From Mikania micrantha (taxonomy: Eukaryota > Streptophyta > Magnoliopsida > Asterales > Asteraceae), in assembly GCA_009363875.1 (NCBI GenBank), contig CM018690.1:10590788-10654787 (forward strand): a DNA stretch of 64,000 nt, read 5' to 3'. The position numbers were made by a program, and so were the translations under genes. The notes under the pieces were generated by a model. It did not search any database and had not been told where the DNA came from. It saw nothing but the letters and a program-made list of their open reading frames with translations. Of the stretch, positions 1 to 11,764 are shown one piece after another. The stretch's first letter is position 1, and each line of letters opens with the position of its first letter.

Positions 1-352
1 CATAATGTTTTTCATAATACAACCTAGGTTTAATTTAAAAATATAATATCTCATAACATATAAACATGGTTTAAAATCACTAACACTTATTTTATTGAAA
101 TAGATTAAAAAAATTTTGTAAAACAAACTTAACTTTTATAATTTAATTTAAATAACGTAAAAGGTGATTTATTAAATAATTATGTCTTTATATCATAAAC
201 TTTATGCTAATAAGGATAAGTCTTAATTAGATAAAGGGGTAAGGGTTATAGAGGGTACATAACTTAGCACACTTAGTGAAATTCTAGTAACCCATTAGCA
301 AGTATATAGGACACTTAGTTGCACACCGAGACCAAAACCCTATATACGTTAA

Positions 353-361
353 CTATAAATA
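353..361 (+). promoter_or_regulatory. TATA box of LTR T4
   Basis: CTATAAATA lies about 110 bp upstream of the donor-like site at 469, as expected for a U3 promoter feeding the R/U5 leader. Transcription would start near 385-395. Inferred from motif and position only. Confidence 0.45.
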
Positions 362-468
362 CTTATAGTATTCGAATCATAATAAATCAACCCAGGTGTT
401 GAAGCTACGTAATCTACAACAAACGAGAGCGCGAAATTCTTGGTTGATTTACAAACACTGCAGCATAA

Positions 469-1749
469 GTGAGTTCATTTGTCCCTTTTTCAAACTAATT
501 TTGTTTTACTTCAGGACTAAGAAACATGTTTAAATATTTTATATAAATGTTTAGACATTTCTTAAATCTTTTATACTTATTCTTAATACTAATACTCTAT
601 ACTCATATACTTAGATGCTTTAAACTTATGATTCTTGAATATCTTAAACTTATGATTCTTGAATGTCTTAAACTTATAATTCTTGAACTTATGATACTTT
701 AAGGCTTTAAACTTATAATCTTTATGATGCTTGAAATACTTACAAACAAATATTCTATGATTCTATGATACTATGATTCTTGAATGCTTTTGAAAACTCT
801 ATTCTATAATGCTTTAGAAACTATATTCTATGATGCTATTGAAACTATATTCTATGATTCTGAAATGCTTTGAAACTATATTCTTGAAATTATTAAATGC
901 TTAAACTCTCAAAAACTTGTATGCTTGGAAACTTAAATACTTGAAATGCTAAACATTTAAACTATGAGGAATGGGATTCCGGTTGAGAAGCAGGTACATG
1001 TGCACATGGTACGGGGAAACTACACACTTGATTCTATATGCTATCGGACTTCGCAAGACAGAATAATTGTCTTCGAGAGTGTCTCTAGGATTCACTCCAC
1101 ACTAGTCATTCAGTGTTCTTCGTTGTCAGGACCTTGTAAGACAGACTAATTGGCCTCCGAGAGTTGACATTTGGTCCAGCCCTACTAGTCATTCAGTGCT
1201 CTTCGTGGTTCATCCATGGTTTTGTGACGAGTGACTAGGATGGTTTTGGTTCCATCTAGCTGACTTCGTGTCATCTTGTGGTTTCCTCTATCAAAACACC
1301 GATGTTGAAAGTCACACCCAGTTTCTTCTACGAATTGATACTGAATACCTTCGAGAGTGCCTTTAAGAGTCACTCCCCTATAGTATTTAGTTGCCCATAG
1401 ATGTAAACTCAAAAACTTGGTTTTCGAACTCTAATGAATTGGAAAATCGGTTTAAACAGAATTCCTAAAAACTATGATGGATGTTGATTTGGATGGTAGG
1501 TAAAACGCTTAATTATCATTAGCAACAATGCCATATGCAGTTTAGTATGTGGTGGGCTGGAGGCTGGGCTGGCGGTAAGTTTGACCCTACGTATCCCTAT
1601 ATATAAGCATACCGGACTGGATAGGATAGGTGGTTGTTAATGAGGTTAAGGTTGTTACCAAAAAAGGTTTGTGAAACTCATTTTCAATTACTAAATTTTA
1701 TGAACTCACCAACCATGTGTTGACTTAGTTTACTTACATGTTTTCTCAG
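469..1749 (+). other. Intron-like module in LTR T4
   Basis: The 5' edge is AA|GTGAGTTCATT. The 3' edge is a pyrimidine-rich run ending TTTTCTCAG|ATGACG, preceded by CTCACCAACC and TGTTGACTT. Both edges align with the corresponding blocks in the T1, T2, T3 and T5 LTRs, although those lie on the other strand. Splicing is inferred, not shown. Confidence 0.5.
590..960. repeat. Degenerate short tandem repeats inside the T4 LTR
   Basis: Repeated AT-rich phrases (CTTAAACTTATGATTCTTGAA and AAACTATATTCTATGATGCT variants) fill this part of the putative leader intron. They occupy the position where the other LTR families have hairpin arrays, but strong palindromes are not obvious here. Confidence 0.6.
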
Positions 1750-2439
1750 ATGACGTACAGGGCTAGACTAAGACTACAGGATGCATACTAGGACGCCCAG
1801 ATAGTGGACCTAGTAACTTTTGGAAACACACATTTTGCTTGAAGACGATGAATCAGTTTAATATCTTCTACGATCACAAGATAGTAGACTCATGATTCTA
1901 TTGGATATGTTTTTTTAGTTAAATTATCAAACATAACCGTTGTAATTTAACTTTTAGTTAATTATTATTGTGGTTTATTTATTCTCAAATGTTGTGCTAT
2001 GTATACAATCTGATCACTCCGATTATCACACGATATCACGCCTCGAGAACCTTCTGCCCGACGGGAAAGTCGATCCAGCCCGCCGGCTCGAGGTGTGACA
2101 CAGCCCTCTTTTTTATAGTTTTCTTTAGGGACATATAATCAAATAAAACATAAAATATGAGACCATATACAATAATGTTTAATAAGATAATAGTTAAAAT
2201 ATTATTGAAACTTTACCAAGAATTTTGCATCACACCACATATCGCATAGATATTCCCAGTCTCTTTGCTAATATTATAAGGGGGTGACACCTTTATCTTT
2301 GTTAGATATTTTGAACCTCCATTCCGTATAACATATATAGTCGAGCTACAACAGGGAAGGAAAGAAATAATATGAGGTAATCTAACACTAGTTACACTAT
2401 CATTTGTTACTTTATCATCTTGCTTTAATTGTAATTTGA

Positions 2440-2620
2440 CTTTCCTTGCAAGTCTTTTAGTAATAGTTAGGGCTCTCACCTTCAAAGTGAAGGTTGAGGG
2501 TTTGAATCCATTTAAGGGCAAGTTTGAAATACACCAGGTGAAGGGTCAGCTTGAGATTTATCCTGGGTTTGATTTGAAATGAGCACATAGCTTAGCTCGA
2601 TGAGCCAGTCATGCCCTTGC
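2440..2620 (+). repeat. tRNA-like (SINE-type) repeat candidate
   Basis: GGCTCTCACCTTCAAAGTGA followed by GAGGGTTTGAATCC looks like a tRNA anticodon arm plus a T-arm/box B (consensus GGTTCGAATCC). The upstream half lacks a convincing box A and there is no full cloverleaf, so this is at best a decayed SINE or tRNA relic. Confidence 0.3.
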
Positions 2621-2716
2621 CATGTAACTATCAACGACTTTGCATATGTTTGAATTTTCCATATCAATGTCAATAAGCATCTTGAAGAAACAATGATAAT
2701 AAATACATATAACTTA

Positions 2717-3064
2717 TTAGTAAGTGTATATGTTAAAAGTCCTATTAGAATTTAAAAAGAAACCTATTGTAAGCTTGTGGCGTAATGGCAGCCTAACTTC
2801 ATTTGGTACAAGCCTCCAATATTTAAATTGAAAACTACAATTGTTTCGCACGATGTAGCCACACTCGTGCATGAAAGCCGAATCCGTTTCAGATATTACT
2901 CTCCTCGTTTGAAAATCAAACTCTAGTGGCAGTCTTATCTTAGATGTTTTCATTATTTTTCGATCTACCTTTCCGCATGTAATGCCTCGTTTTTTTCTAC
3001 TTATACCATTGTCAATTTCATGCTCTGTTTCACAGTCTGCCTCAACAAACAAGTATAACAACAT
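2717..3064 (-). pseudogene. CACTA accessory protein fragment (transposase_24-like)
   Basis: A 115-residue reading frame contains RGITCGKVDRKIMK and, further on, a HECGYIVRNN motif followed by a WRLVPNEVRLPLRHKL stretch. That arrangement (RGxT..., then the ECG(Y/V)IVR motif, then W..IP.E.....) is typical of the plant-specific protein encoded by many CACTA elements. Its role in transposition is poorly known. The frame has no clear own start and is probably an internal exon of a gene whose upstream exons lie at 5119-5807. Confidence 0.55.
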
Positions 3065-3276
3065 TTACATTTACAAGAAAAATTTTAAACCACCTAACAT
3101 TGATGTATCTATAGATGTATCTGGTAAAAAATAGATGATAAACATGATTTAAAATTTAAAGCCCAATATGGGTTTTAGTGTAAAAAAATGTTTATTTAAA
3201 TGGAGATTTTATTAATGATTCAAGCGGAAACATGAAGACCATATTCATACCAGAAACTTGCAATTATTCAAATTGG

Positions 3277-5190
3277 TCACTTAATTGTGTAAAAATGTTG
3301 ATTGGGGCATACTGATCATATTCAGAGTTAGTATTATGTGTTTATGACCTTTTATTTTACTTTTAATCAAAAATTATAATGAAAAATATGTAACTAAACC
3401 TTTACCAGGCTCCCTAATACAAAGTGACAAACCATACTATGACTAACCTACTTATTATTAGGTTATTCAAACAAAATACTACTTGATTAAAGTCAACCAA
3501 TTTGATTCTATCAAAATAAACTAAAATCAAACAACACATAAATTCCAAATAAATAAACCCGCCCCTAACTTAAAACACAATCAAAATTAATACAACCAGA
3601 CAAGGCTAGGAAGGTGGTGATGCAGTGCAATAAAACGAAGGGGTTGTTCAAGTCATTACAGTCAGTAACACAAAAAATGAAGCTATGTACCTGAAGTTGG
3701 AAAGCTTCATAGTGGTTCATTTCTTGAAAGGTGATGGATTGGATATGTTGCAACAACAATATACAATAAACATAAACCAATGTAACAATTAAATAAACAA
3801 ATCATATTCCAATTATGTGGACTACCTTTGTATTCATTAATTGAACCCCGACCCGTGAGCAAGTTTTATGAATGAAAAGACCCTAACGTTTTTACCAGTT
3901 ATGTGAATCATCATTTTTATTACATTCATTTGACTCATTGTCACATTCGCAAGTTACACGCATCAATAAGTACCTTGACTAGTTGACCCTTTAGCAAAAA
4001 AAACAGTAGCATGTTTTCTTGCAATTGTAAATCACCTCTTGTTCTCTAATTCAAACTGATTACCAGGTTAACACAACATACTCATTTAATTAAACAATCT
4101 ATCAGATATCAAAAAAATAATAACTCGAATAAAAATAAATAAATTGAGGTTGCATGTGATACTGGACCAGGTATGGTTGCTGCACAATTTTCATCTAATC
4201 TTAAATTGAAATGATCCAAGTATGGTTGGAGAATTGTTCCACTATATAAGCAAGCCAAGTCACTTAATTGTGTCAAAATGTTGATATAGGCATACTGATC
4301 GTATTCAAGTTTAGTATTGTGTGTTTATGACTTTTTATTTGTCTTTTAAAAAAAAGAAATTATATTGAAAAATATGTAATCAAACCTTTACCTAGGCTCC
4401 CTGACTAAACTAAACAAAAGACAAACCATACTATGACTAATCTACTTATTTTAGCATATTCAAACAAACTACTACTTGATTAAAGTCAACCAATTTGATT
4501 CTATCAAAATAAACTAAAATCACACAACACATAAATTCCAAATAAACAAACCAGCCCCTAACTTAAAATAAAATCAAAATTAATCCAACAAAACAAGGCT
4601 AGGAAGGTGGTGATGTAGTGCAATAAAACGAAGGGGTTGTTCAAGCCATTACAGTCAATAACACAAAAACGAAGCTATGTACCTGAACTTGGAAAGCTTC
4701 GTTGTGGTTCATGCTTGAGAGGTGATGGATTGGATCTATTGCAACAACAATATACAATAAGCGTAAATTAGTATAACAATTAAATAAACAAATCGTCTTC
4801 CTATTATGTGGACTACCATTATGTTCATTAATTGAACCCACCAACCCGTGAGCAAGTTTTATGTATGAAAAGTACTCTAACTTTTTTTACGTGTTATGTG
4901 AATCGTCATTTTTATTACATTCATTTGACTCATTGTCACATTCGACTCATTGTCACATTCGCAAGTTAAACGCATGAAAAAGTACCTTGATCAGTTGACC
5001 CATTAACAAAAAAAAAGTAGCATGTTTTTTTGCAATTGTAAATCATCTCTTGTTCTGTGATTAAAACTTGTTACCAAGTAACACAACATACTCATTTAAA
5101 TAAATAATCTATCTGATATCAAAAAGTACTAACACGTATAAAAATAAATAAATTGAGATTGCTTGTAATACTAGACAAGGTATGGTTGCC
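3277..5190. repeat. Divergent 0.9-kb direct duplication (3277-4182 and 4260-5190)
   Basis: The two segments align along most of their length. Both start CACTTAATTGTGT, share TACTTGATTAAAGTCAACCA, and end near GGTATGGTTGC. Scattered substitutions and small indels separate them, so the duplication is not recent. It lies within the CACTA element, apparently in a non-coding part of its broken gene. Confidence 0.75.
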
Positions 5191-5807
5191 TGCGAAAATA
5201 ATACCTTCATGAAAAGTCTGATCATCTTCATCAGCAAGAAACAGTTGCCTTTTTGCCTTCACATTAATATAATTAGCTTTTGTTGCATTCGTTTTTATTA
5301 CCTTTGGACCAATCATTTGATGTTGCTTTGCTAAATTCGCAAATTTGTTCATGGACATTGGTGGACTATATTGTGGACGATGTTGCTATTAAAAATTAAT
5401 TTTTCATTAGAACACATGCGTATATAAAATAAAATAATTGAAGTTTGATAATACGATTACCTTTTTCGATGTTGTGAAAATGTGTTGGCAATCTCCCTCG
5501 CTATCATCATCCGTATTAGGAATATAATTCCATATTTTTTGCATTGGCGTTAGTTGGTTCTACCGTCCCTTTTTTAATTTTTTTTACTTTCAACCAAACT
5601 AGTGAATGAATTTGCAATGTTTTTGACCCCCAAATCTCGAAGTTTATTTTTGTTTTGTTCAACTGTAAATAGTCTTCTCTTCTCATAATCACTCATCGGT
5701 TTTTGTACAGTTTGATCTTGCTTGCTTTTTTTTTGCCATGAAATCTCCTGAAAGTTAAATTTAGCAATCCATTTTAAACTACTAAAGTAACAAAAACAAC
5801 TACACAT
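5119..5807 (-). pseudogene. CACTA accessory gene, N-terminal exon remnants
   Basis: Three minus-strand pieces read together. 5574-5807 has SDYEKRRLFTVEQNKNKL then RDLGVKNIANSFTSL, the N-terminal signature usual for this CACTA gene. 5460-5550 reads PNTDDDSEGDCQHIFTTSKK before a GTAATC donor-like site. 5119-5358 holds a basic stretch. An acceptor-like TTAACTTTCAG precedes the first piece near 5757. Poly-A/T runs around 5575 put the first two pieces in different frames with stops, so I call it a broken gene. Confidence 0.5.
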
Positions 5808-6802
5808 CTATGATGATACTTTAAAATGTTAGATGTATAAAATAAATCAGAATGGAAACCAACCTTGCAATGGTGGAAGTTTTAAAATGCAAAAACTTTG
5901 CACAAGTAATTAAAAACAAATCAAGGATCATATGATCATGGTAAAGGTATTCCATTATTACACACGAATTGATCGTAATTCACATAACTTAAACAAATAG
6001 AAAAAAAAAGTTCATTTCATGTGAAATCTTTAAATTTTGTGTCATGTAGTAGAGATCCTAGTAGAAATCTTTTCATGTTGAGTCAAAATTGAAGTACACC
6101 AGTGAATCCACCAACAACAGCGCCCAAAATAAAAGTTATTTGGAACCCTGATGAATGAAAACGTACAACAATATGAAGGAAACACAGATAAACAGAATCA
6201 AGAAATTGAAAATGGCGAAAGAACTAACATGTGGAGTGCAAATTTAATCATGAAACAAACCTTTTGCAATTGAACTGAGAACATGACAGACGATGGAACA
6301 TGCGTGCGCATTACAAACCGTGTGGAACATGAGGCGAATTTGGAGGCTAAAGGGTAAGGAGAAAAATTTCTAATTTTTTTAACGTGGGAACAGTTATATT
6401 GCATGTGTTTGATGTTTTGATGAGTATTGACCAACTAGATTATTTTAAATAATCTTAAACTTGTGAATTCATTGATTTATGTGTGGGTAAAACATAATCA
6501 ATTACCCACACATATTTTAGTTTTTTTCATGTATGTGTAGATACTTTACCTACACATAACATAAAAATATCAAATGTGTGGCTAATTAATCATTTAATTG
6601 TTTGTTAATTTTGGGGAGAAGTTTTCCCACCAATATTAAGTGTAGGTAAAATGCATTAACAACACATACTAAGTGTTAGTCATCATGAAAAGATATCATC
6701 AACTGATTATCTACACTAATATAAATATGTGTAGGTATTTACCTACACAATTGTATGTGTGGGTAATTCATGTGTAAGTAAACCCTCCAATTTCTTGTAG
6801 TG

Positions 6803-7600
6803 TGAGTGGGAGTGTTTATGTATGCTCATTAATGAAAGCTTATAAGTTGCAAGCTATTCTAATTTACTCTTTAGAAAAAACAAAGATGATAAGAAATCAA
6901 CATGGGAATGTTATTTCATATTAGCTAAAGGTCTTATATTTTGTAGAGTCATAAGCAAAACTAAAAAAATGATTTGTGGCATGGTATTATGTTATATTCC
7001 AAATAATGTTGCTAAACGATTACTTAATTGACTCAAATTACAAACTTTATTTCAAGGACATTAAAGTTCATATCAGCGCAATTATCTTTTGTGCGATAAT
7101 AAGTGAAAGACAACATATTTGTATTGAGTATATTATTACATCTAAAATTCTTGTAAACCCTCTTATAAAAGGGCTAACACACATAGCATTCTAAGAACAT
7201 GTCATCAATATGAATGTGTGAAATGTGCTACTTACTTTAAACCTTATTGATGTAATTTAAATTGCCACTTAATTGGGTACCATAATATATGCATGTGACT
7301 ATTCTCATAATTTGTCTATAATAATATTTGTCTATATATAATAATACTCGTGCACCTTATGAAATATAGACAAATTTCTACAAATCAATATTGTACATTA
7401 AGGGTTTATTTTAGTCATTTTGGTTTTTAAAAAAAATATTTTATTTTGAGATTCTTGTATGATTAATAGGGGTCTTGTGCTAACTTCAATTCGATGACTG
7501 TATTTTTCTGCAAAGGTTTCAAATAAAATTTGATGAGTATTTAATTTGGCCAAACTTAATAAATAGTCATCACAAATGATTGTTTGACCAAGTGGGAGAA
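6803..7600 (+). pseudogene. Ty1/copia pol 3' end (RNase H C-terminus), decayed
   Basis: The plus-strand frame at about 6976-7194 reads ERQHICIEYIITSKILVNP then LIKGLTHIAF. This matches the end of copia RNase H, where a conserved I.Y..T...L.DPLTKGL motif is usual. It is followed by EHVINMNV after a stop. It lacks catalytic residues and is interrupted. 7588-7600 (CCAAGTGGGAGAA) is a typical copia polypurine tract directly before the LTR. The 5' part of the element is missing; the CACTA terminus sits at its left edge. Confidence 0.6.
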
Positions 7601-7953
7601 TGTTGGAAATAACCCATCATGTGACCTACATATCATTTGATAAAATTTACCTAAATGACATAACTAGTTCCTGAACTTATATTAAGGTTATTTGATGGAT
7701 ATAACCATAACTATAAATAGGGTTAGTTTCCCTTTAGATGTCATATAATATATAACATTTGAGAGAATGAAGAGCACCATGAACATCATCATTCAATTTC
7801 TTTCTAAGATCTTCCATCGATCATTGACATCATAACGGGAACAATCTTCAATCAATAAAAAGTCATGATTCCTACAAGTAAGTTTTATAATTTTGGTTAT
7901 TGATTATGATTGAATTGATTAATGATCCATTTACGATGTTGAAATAATCAACA
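7601..7953 (+). mobile_element. Ty1/copia 3' LTR
   Basis: It starts TGTTGGAAATAACCC immediately after the purine tract. A TATA-like CTATAAATAGGG lies near 7711 and an AATAAAAAG near 7853. The right end is uncertain: candidates are CCTACA near 7878 or AATCAACA near 7953. Sequence beyond about 7975 already reads as copia reverse transcriptase on the other strand. Confidence 0.6.
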
Positions 7954-7974
7954 AATCATGCATATCAAATTCAT

Positions 7975-8112
7975 GTCATCTTCTGTTTCCTAGTGTATAT
8001 AGCTTGTTCTTGGGCATCAGATAAATTCAAGTGTTCCAACATCATGTCAAGTTTTTCATTCCAAGCTCGAGGAGCTTGTTGAGCCCATACCACTCGTAAG
8101 AGCTTTGAGTAT
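7975..8112 (-). pseudogene. Ty1/copia reverse transcriptase fragment
   Basis: On the minus strand this encodes KLLRVVWAQQAPRAWNEKLD then a stretch ending QAIYTRKQ. That is the copia RT segment usually written YKL..ALYGLKQAPRAW...L and EQAVYTR. It belongs to an element of opposite orientation to the copia LTR next to it, so two copia copies are nested or juxtaposed here. It is cut at 8112 by the CACTA-type terminus. Confidence 0.6.
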
Positions 8113-9171
8113 CACCACAAGAAACTTACTCTGACATGTCGGGACCTTTCCCAACAACAATATCTCGTCGTTATAGATTAGTTTTCGCAACGACAAGTCG
8201 TCGGCATAAAGTGCAAAAAAAGTTTCATCCGGTAAGCCCTATACCGACGACATCCCATCGCTAGACTGCACAAATCGGTTAACCGGCCAAAACCGATTTC
8301 CCCATTAACCGAACCGGTTAACCGGTAGGATGGGTTTACCGGTTTTTCCCAAAAACCGGTTTGGTTAAAAACCGGTTATTTAAAGCTGTATATTGAAACG
8401 ATGGAACCGAACCAGTTAATAACCGGACCAGTTAACCGGCTAAACCGGTTTTTATACATACATATATATATATTCGTTTTTCTTTTATACGTTTTGAACC
8501 TTAAAGTTAAACTAATAAAACCCTAATAAAACCTTAAACTAATCAAATCTTAAACTAATAATTAATAAAACCCTAAATCCCTAATAAAACATTAAACTAA
8601 TCAAACCTTAAACTAATAATTTATAAACCCTAATCAAACCTTAAACTAATAATTAATAAGATCGTAATAGAAGATATTGAATCGAGATTGAATCGAGAAG
8701 TAGGTGATCGTTTTTTGAGCGTTTATGATCATTTCGAGTGTTTATGAAGAAGAGATGTTGTGAGATGTTGTGTGATCAAACCAAAACACTCCACATCTAT
8801 TTATACTTTCGTTTAGGGGGCAAAATGGTCCAAAAAAGTGTTTCAAACGGCTAGAAACGACTACTTTTTTTTTGCACGACCAGTTAACCGGTTAAAAACC
8901 GGTTTAACCTGTCCCAACGGCTAGTTTTTCCTCCCAACGGCTAGAAACGGCTACTTTTTGTGAGGCCCCGATTCCGGGCGACCCCACGTACGTTGGTCTC
9001 GTCATAACACATAGCTCTTTAAACTAAAAACTTTCATAAATAGCAGCGGAACTTAAACATAACGTCAAACATGAAATAATGTCTTAATTTAAACATAATT
9101 GATTGCCAATGCCACCGAACTCTCTTTATCTGAATGCCTGAGCTCCATACCTTCTCTGATCAAAGCTTAAC

Positions 9172-10500
9172 CTGACATACATGCTAAATCAAGTCAGCTT
9201 ACGCTGGTGAGTTCTAGTTTTCATAAAAATAAAATCTTTACTAGTACATAAAACATTAGCATTCACTGTTGACCGAAGTTAACAGACTCAATCACCCTGA
9301 ACCTAACACATTTCATATATATAGCATCAAACATATGGCGAAGAAACTTCGCCGTCAACTGCTGACCTGAAGTCAACATGCTTGTGTAATACAAGACTTC
9401 TTTACATAAACCCTTCATACATTACATACCATGGTTTAATCATTTAAACCATCATAATCATAAACAGTCTTCCGCACTGCAGTGCTCAGGTTCTGCCCAA
9501 CCGCAGCCGGGACTTCCTTATCACCTAACATCGTAAACATCATCATCATACGTTCCACTGTCGTCATACGAACAGTGGGCTTATGCCGACCTAAGACTCC
9601 ATACTTACCCAGTAACAAGTACTGGAGCTACCATACTTACCCAGTAATACGTACTGGAGCTACCATACTTTCCCAGTAACACATACTGGAGCTACCATTC
9701 TTACTCCGGAGCAACCATACTTACCCAGTAATACGTACTGGAGCTACCATACTTACCCAGTAACAAGTACTGGAGCTACCATACTTACCCCATAACGCGT
9801 ATATGGGAGCTACGTCATCCTCATCCCGTAACAAGTACGGGAGCAACCATACCCAGGTATAGTCCTGGTTGACTATCATTCACACCCAGCACAAGTACCG
9901 GTACTTATAGCATACATACCCTATAACACGTATAGGATATCATTCTTTTATCGTATATGATATAATAGCATTATATCATCTTTTCCTCATAGCCATGAAA
10001 ACATCATATCCTTCATGCTTACTTTATAATCATCATCATAATCATTATAGCATCACAGACATATCATGCTAGCATTGTTTCATTGTATCTTTATCCTAAT
10101 AACTTAGGAATCATCATAACATGTTATGCTAGCATCATGTGTCCGTGTCATCATTACATCCTAGCATCATATACATATCATCATATCATCACCTCGTAAC
10201 ATCATGTCATCATACACATGTCATACTAGCATCAAATTCATAACATTTCACTTTCATCCTAGTAACCTAGGATCTTATCATAATTCATTTTTCATGCATT
10301 CATCATACTTAACATATTCTCATGCATGCTTCATTTCACATTAAACATTCATTCATCTTAACATATAAACGTGCATACATGGTCATGGCATATTATTATC
10401 CATTTATCATCATCTTAAACACATAACATCATGAACATAACATTAAGCATGTATGCCAGCCCAAAACATTAAACATTAAAATAGGGCGTCTAGAACTCAC
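9172..10500 (-). other. Intron-like module in T3 LTR
   Basis: On the minus strand the donor is ATCAG|GTGAGTTC (10500) and the acceptor GCATGTATGTCAG|GTT (9172), preceded by CTCACCAGCG and TGACTTGATTT. Copy at 15150-16478. Edges match the equivalent blocks of four other LTR families. Splicing is inferred. Confidence 0.5.
9609..10273. repeat. Tandem hairpin array with changing stems (T3 LTR)
   Basis: A roughly 32-bp unit recurs, each copy containing a short perfect palindrome: CCAGTA-acaag-TACTGG (several), CCAGTA-atacg-TACTGG, CCCATA-acgcgta-TATGGG, CCCGTA-acaag-TACGGG, CCTATA-acacg-TATAGG. Further on come CCTAA-TAAC-TTAGG (10095-10108) and ATCCTAG-TAAC-CTAGGAT (10256-10273). Stems differ between copies by paired changes. 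A second copy of the array lies at 15587-16251. Confidence 0.85.
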
Positions 10501-11063
10501 CTGATCCACGCTTCTATCGTACAATTTTGGCTCCTCAATTCTTATCTTACGTAACCGCCAATTTCCTAATAACATCAGTACCCTAATGGGATTACTTAAC
10601 GTATCTTTATATTTTCAGGTATTGACTCGAGTCTTTAATTGGACAGCATGACGGCTTATGCTTTTCGGTTTTTCTTAAAAATATTTGGGCAGTATTTCGG
10701 CTTATAAAACTTTATTTTAGAGTTTTAAATTGGACAGAACCTCGTCTTATAAATATATAATTTTATAAAATATTTGGGCAGCATCTCTGCATACTCCGTG
10801 TTTTACAAAAATATCGAAAATAGCCTCCACGCATAATATTATTGAGGTTTTAAACAAATAATATCTCGACCATACTAATTAAATAATTATTTTAAAATAA
10901 GAGTATAATAGATGGTTACCTCAAAGTAGCTCGTACCAATGCTCGCTTAACAATCTTTGAACGAAATTCTAGTAACTACCGTACCCGCTCAAGGATTTTA
11001 GGAGGGTATTTTGACAGAGTTTTGATACTTAAGATAAATTAATATTTGATCGTCGAACTACAT

Positions 11064-11073
11064 CTATTTATAG
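11064..11073 (-). promoter_or_regulatory. TATA box of T3 LTR
   Basis: CTATAAATAG on the minus strand, about 600 bp inside the LTR's sense-strand start. Repeated at 17042-17051 in the 5' LTR. Transcription would run leftwards into the intron-like module. Motif and position only. Confidence 0.45.
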
Positions 11074-11100
11074 ATGTAAATTTCCTTCGTCATTAAGAAA

Positions 11101-11136
<36 letters not shown>

Positions 11137-11676
11137 TCAAGTTCAACGTATTTACATTTCGACATATGTTTAATTGATTATTTTATTATTATTTTATTAT
11201 TTTATTATTATTATTATTATATTATTATAATTAATTTAGCTTAAATCTTGTTTTTCACTTATAACTTTTTGCATCTAATGTTTTAAAAACTTTCGAATAT
11301 GCCGTTGAAATCTACTAATTATTCTCTACATTTCTACCCAAGTTTCGTTGAAAACGGAGTAGGGTCAAAAATAATATATTTTAATATTCACGAGCTTTTA
11401 TCTTGTTCATACATTATCTTATAAGGGTCCGGCTTATATTAATGTGATCGTAATTACTTCAGGATTGTTCATAAAAATTTCGAACACAAACGGTCACAGA
11501 AATTTTTACACGTTATTATTAGGCTTTATAACATATCCATACCTTATCAGATATTTTTATCGTTTATATCCTTTTGATCATAATTACTTTACGAACGTTT
11601 ATATAAATTTTGGACATAAACGGTTACCGAAATTTCGCACGTTTATTATTAGGTTGCTAAATTTTCGGTCGTTACA

Positions 11677-11690
11677 AATCTACCCTCCTT
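11677..11690 (-). other. Polypurine tract of T3
   Basis: AAGGAGGGTAGATT on the minus strand, directly before the 3' LTR (TGTAACG). It would prime plus-strand synthesis. Confidence 0.75.
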
Positions 11691-11695
11691 ATAAT

Positions 11696-11715
11696 AGGTT
11701 TCGTCCTCGAAACCT
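11696..11715 (-). other. Conserved 3' hairpin next to the polypurine tract (T3)
   Basis: AGGTTTCG-AGGA-CGAAACCT on the minus strand: a perfect 8-bp stem with a 4-nt loop. The T1 and T2 elements have the same hairpin with different outer base pairs. Confidence 0.7.
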
Positions 11716-11764
11716 GTTACGTCTCAAACAACGTGGGTAGAGTCGTTACATTTCGTCTTTCAAG

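Larger units (their letters stand above)
1..2100 (+). mobile_element. Ty3/gypsy LTR (family T4), partial at window edge
   Basis: The sequence ends at 2100 in GGTGTGACA. Its last ~85 bp align with the U5 end of the T1 LTRs (34865-34950, opposite strand), including the GATTATCACAC block and the GC-rich foldback. Other shared landmarks are a TATA-like CTATAAATA at 353-361, a donor-like GTGAGTTC at 469 followed by a T1-like stretch, and an acceptor-like TTTTCTCAG at 1741-1749. No primer-binding site follows 2100, so this is a solo or truncated LTR rather than a 5' LTR. The left end lies outside the window, so no target duplication can be tested. No coding region is seen. Confidence 0.75.
2101..6802 (-). 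mobile_element. Decayed CACTA (En/Spm) element, right terminus present
   Basis: Read on the minus strand, the right edge at 6802 begins CACTACAAGAAATTGG, the classic plant CACTA terminus. It is followed by about 320 bp of subterminal repeats built on TACCCACACA / TACCTACACA in both orientations (6480-6790). Inside are minus-strand fragments resembling the plant En/Spm-associated transposase_24 type protein. No matching left terminus is visible; on the left it abuts LTR T4, which may have inserted into it. The remaining sequence is AT-rich and not translatable over long stretches. Confidence 0.65.
8959..11676 (-). repeat. 3' LTR of T3
   Basis: 2718 bp. Plus-strand edges TGTGAGGCCCCG and GGTCGTTACA, giving TGTAACGACC...GGCCTCACA on the sense strand. 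It holds a TATA-like site (11064-11073), an intron-like module (9172-10500) and a dense hairpin array (9609-10273). An AT microsatellite lies in U3 (about 11103-11134). Confidence 0.9.

Noticed and set aside
7601..8041. Copia LTR ending at TTCCAACA (8041), which would mirror TGTTGGAA
   Set aside because: 7975-8112 reads as reverse transcriptase on the other strand straight through 8041, so the match is likely accidental.
9609..9860. Regular palindromic repeats resembling a CRISPR array
   Set aside because: Unit of about 32 bp with almost no unique spacers, in a plant LTR, duplicated with the LTR. No cas genes and not a prokaryotic sequence.
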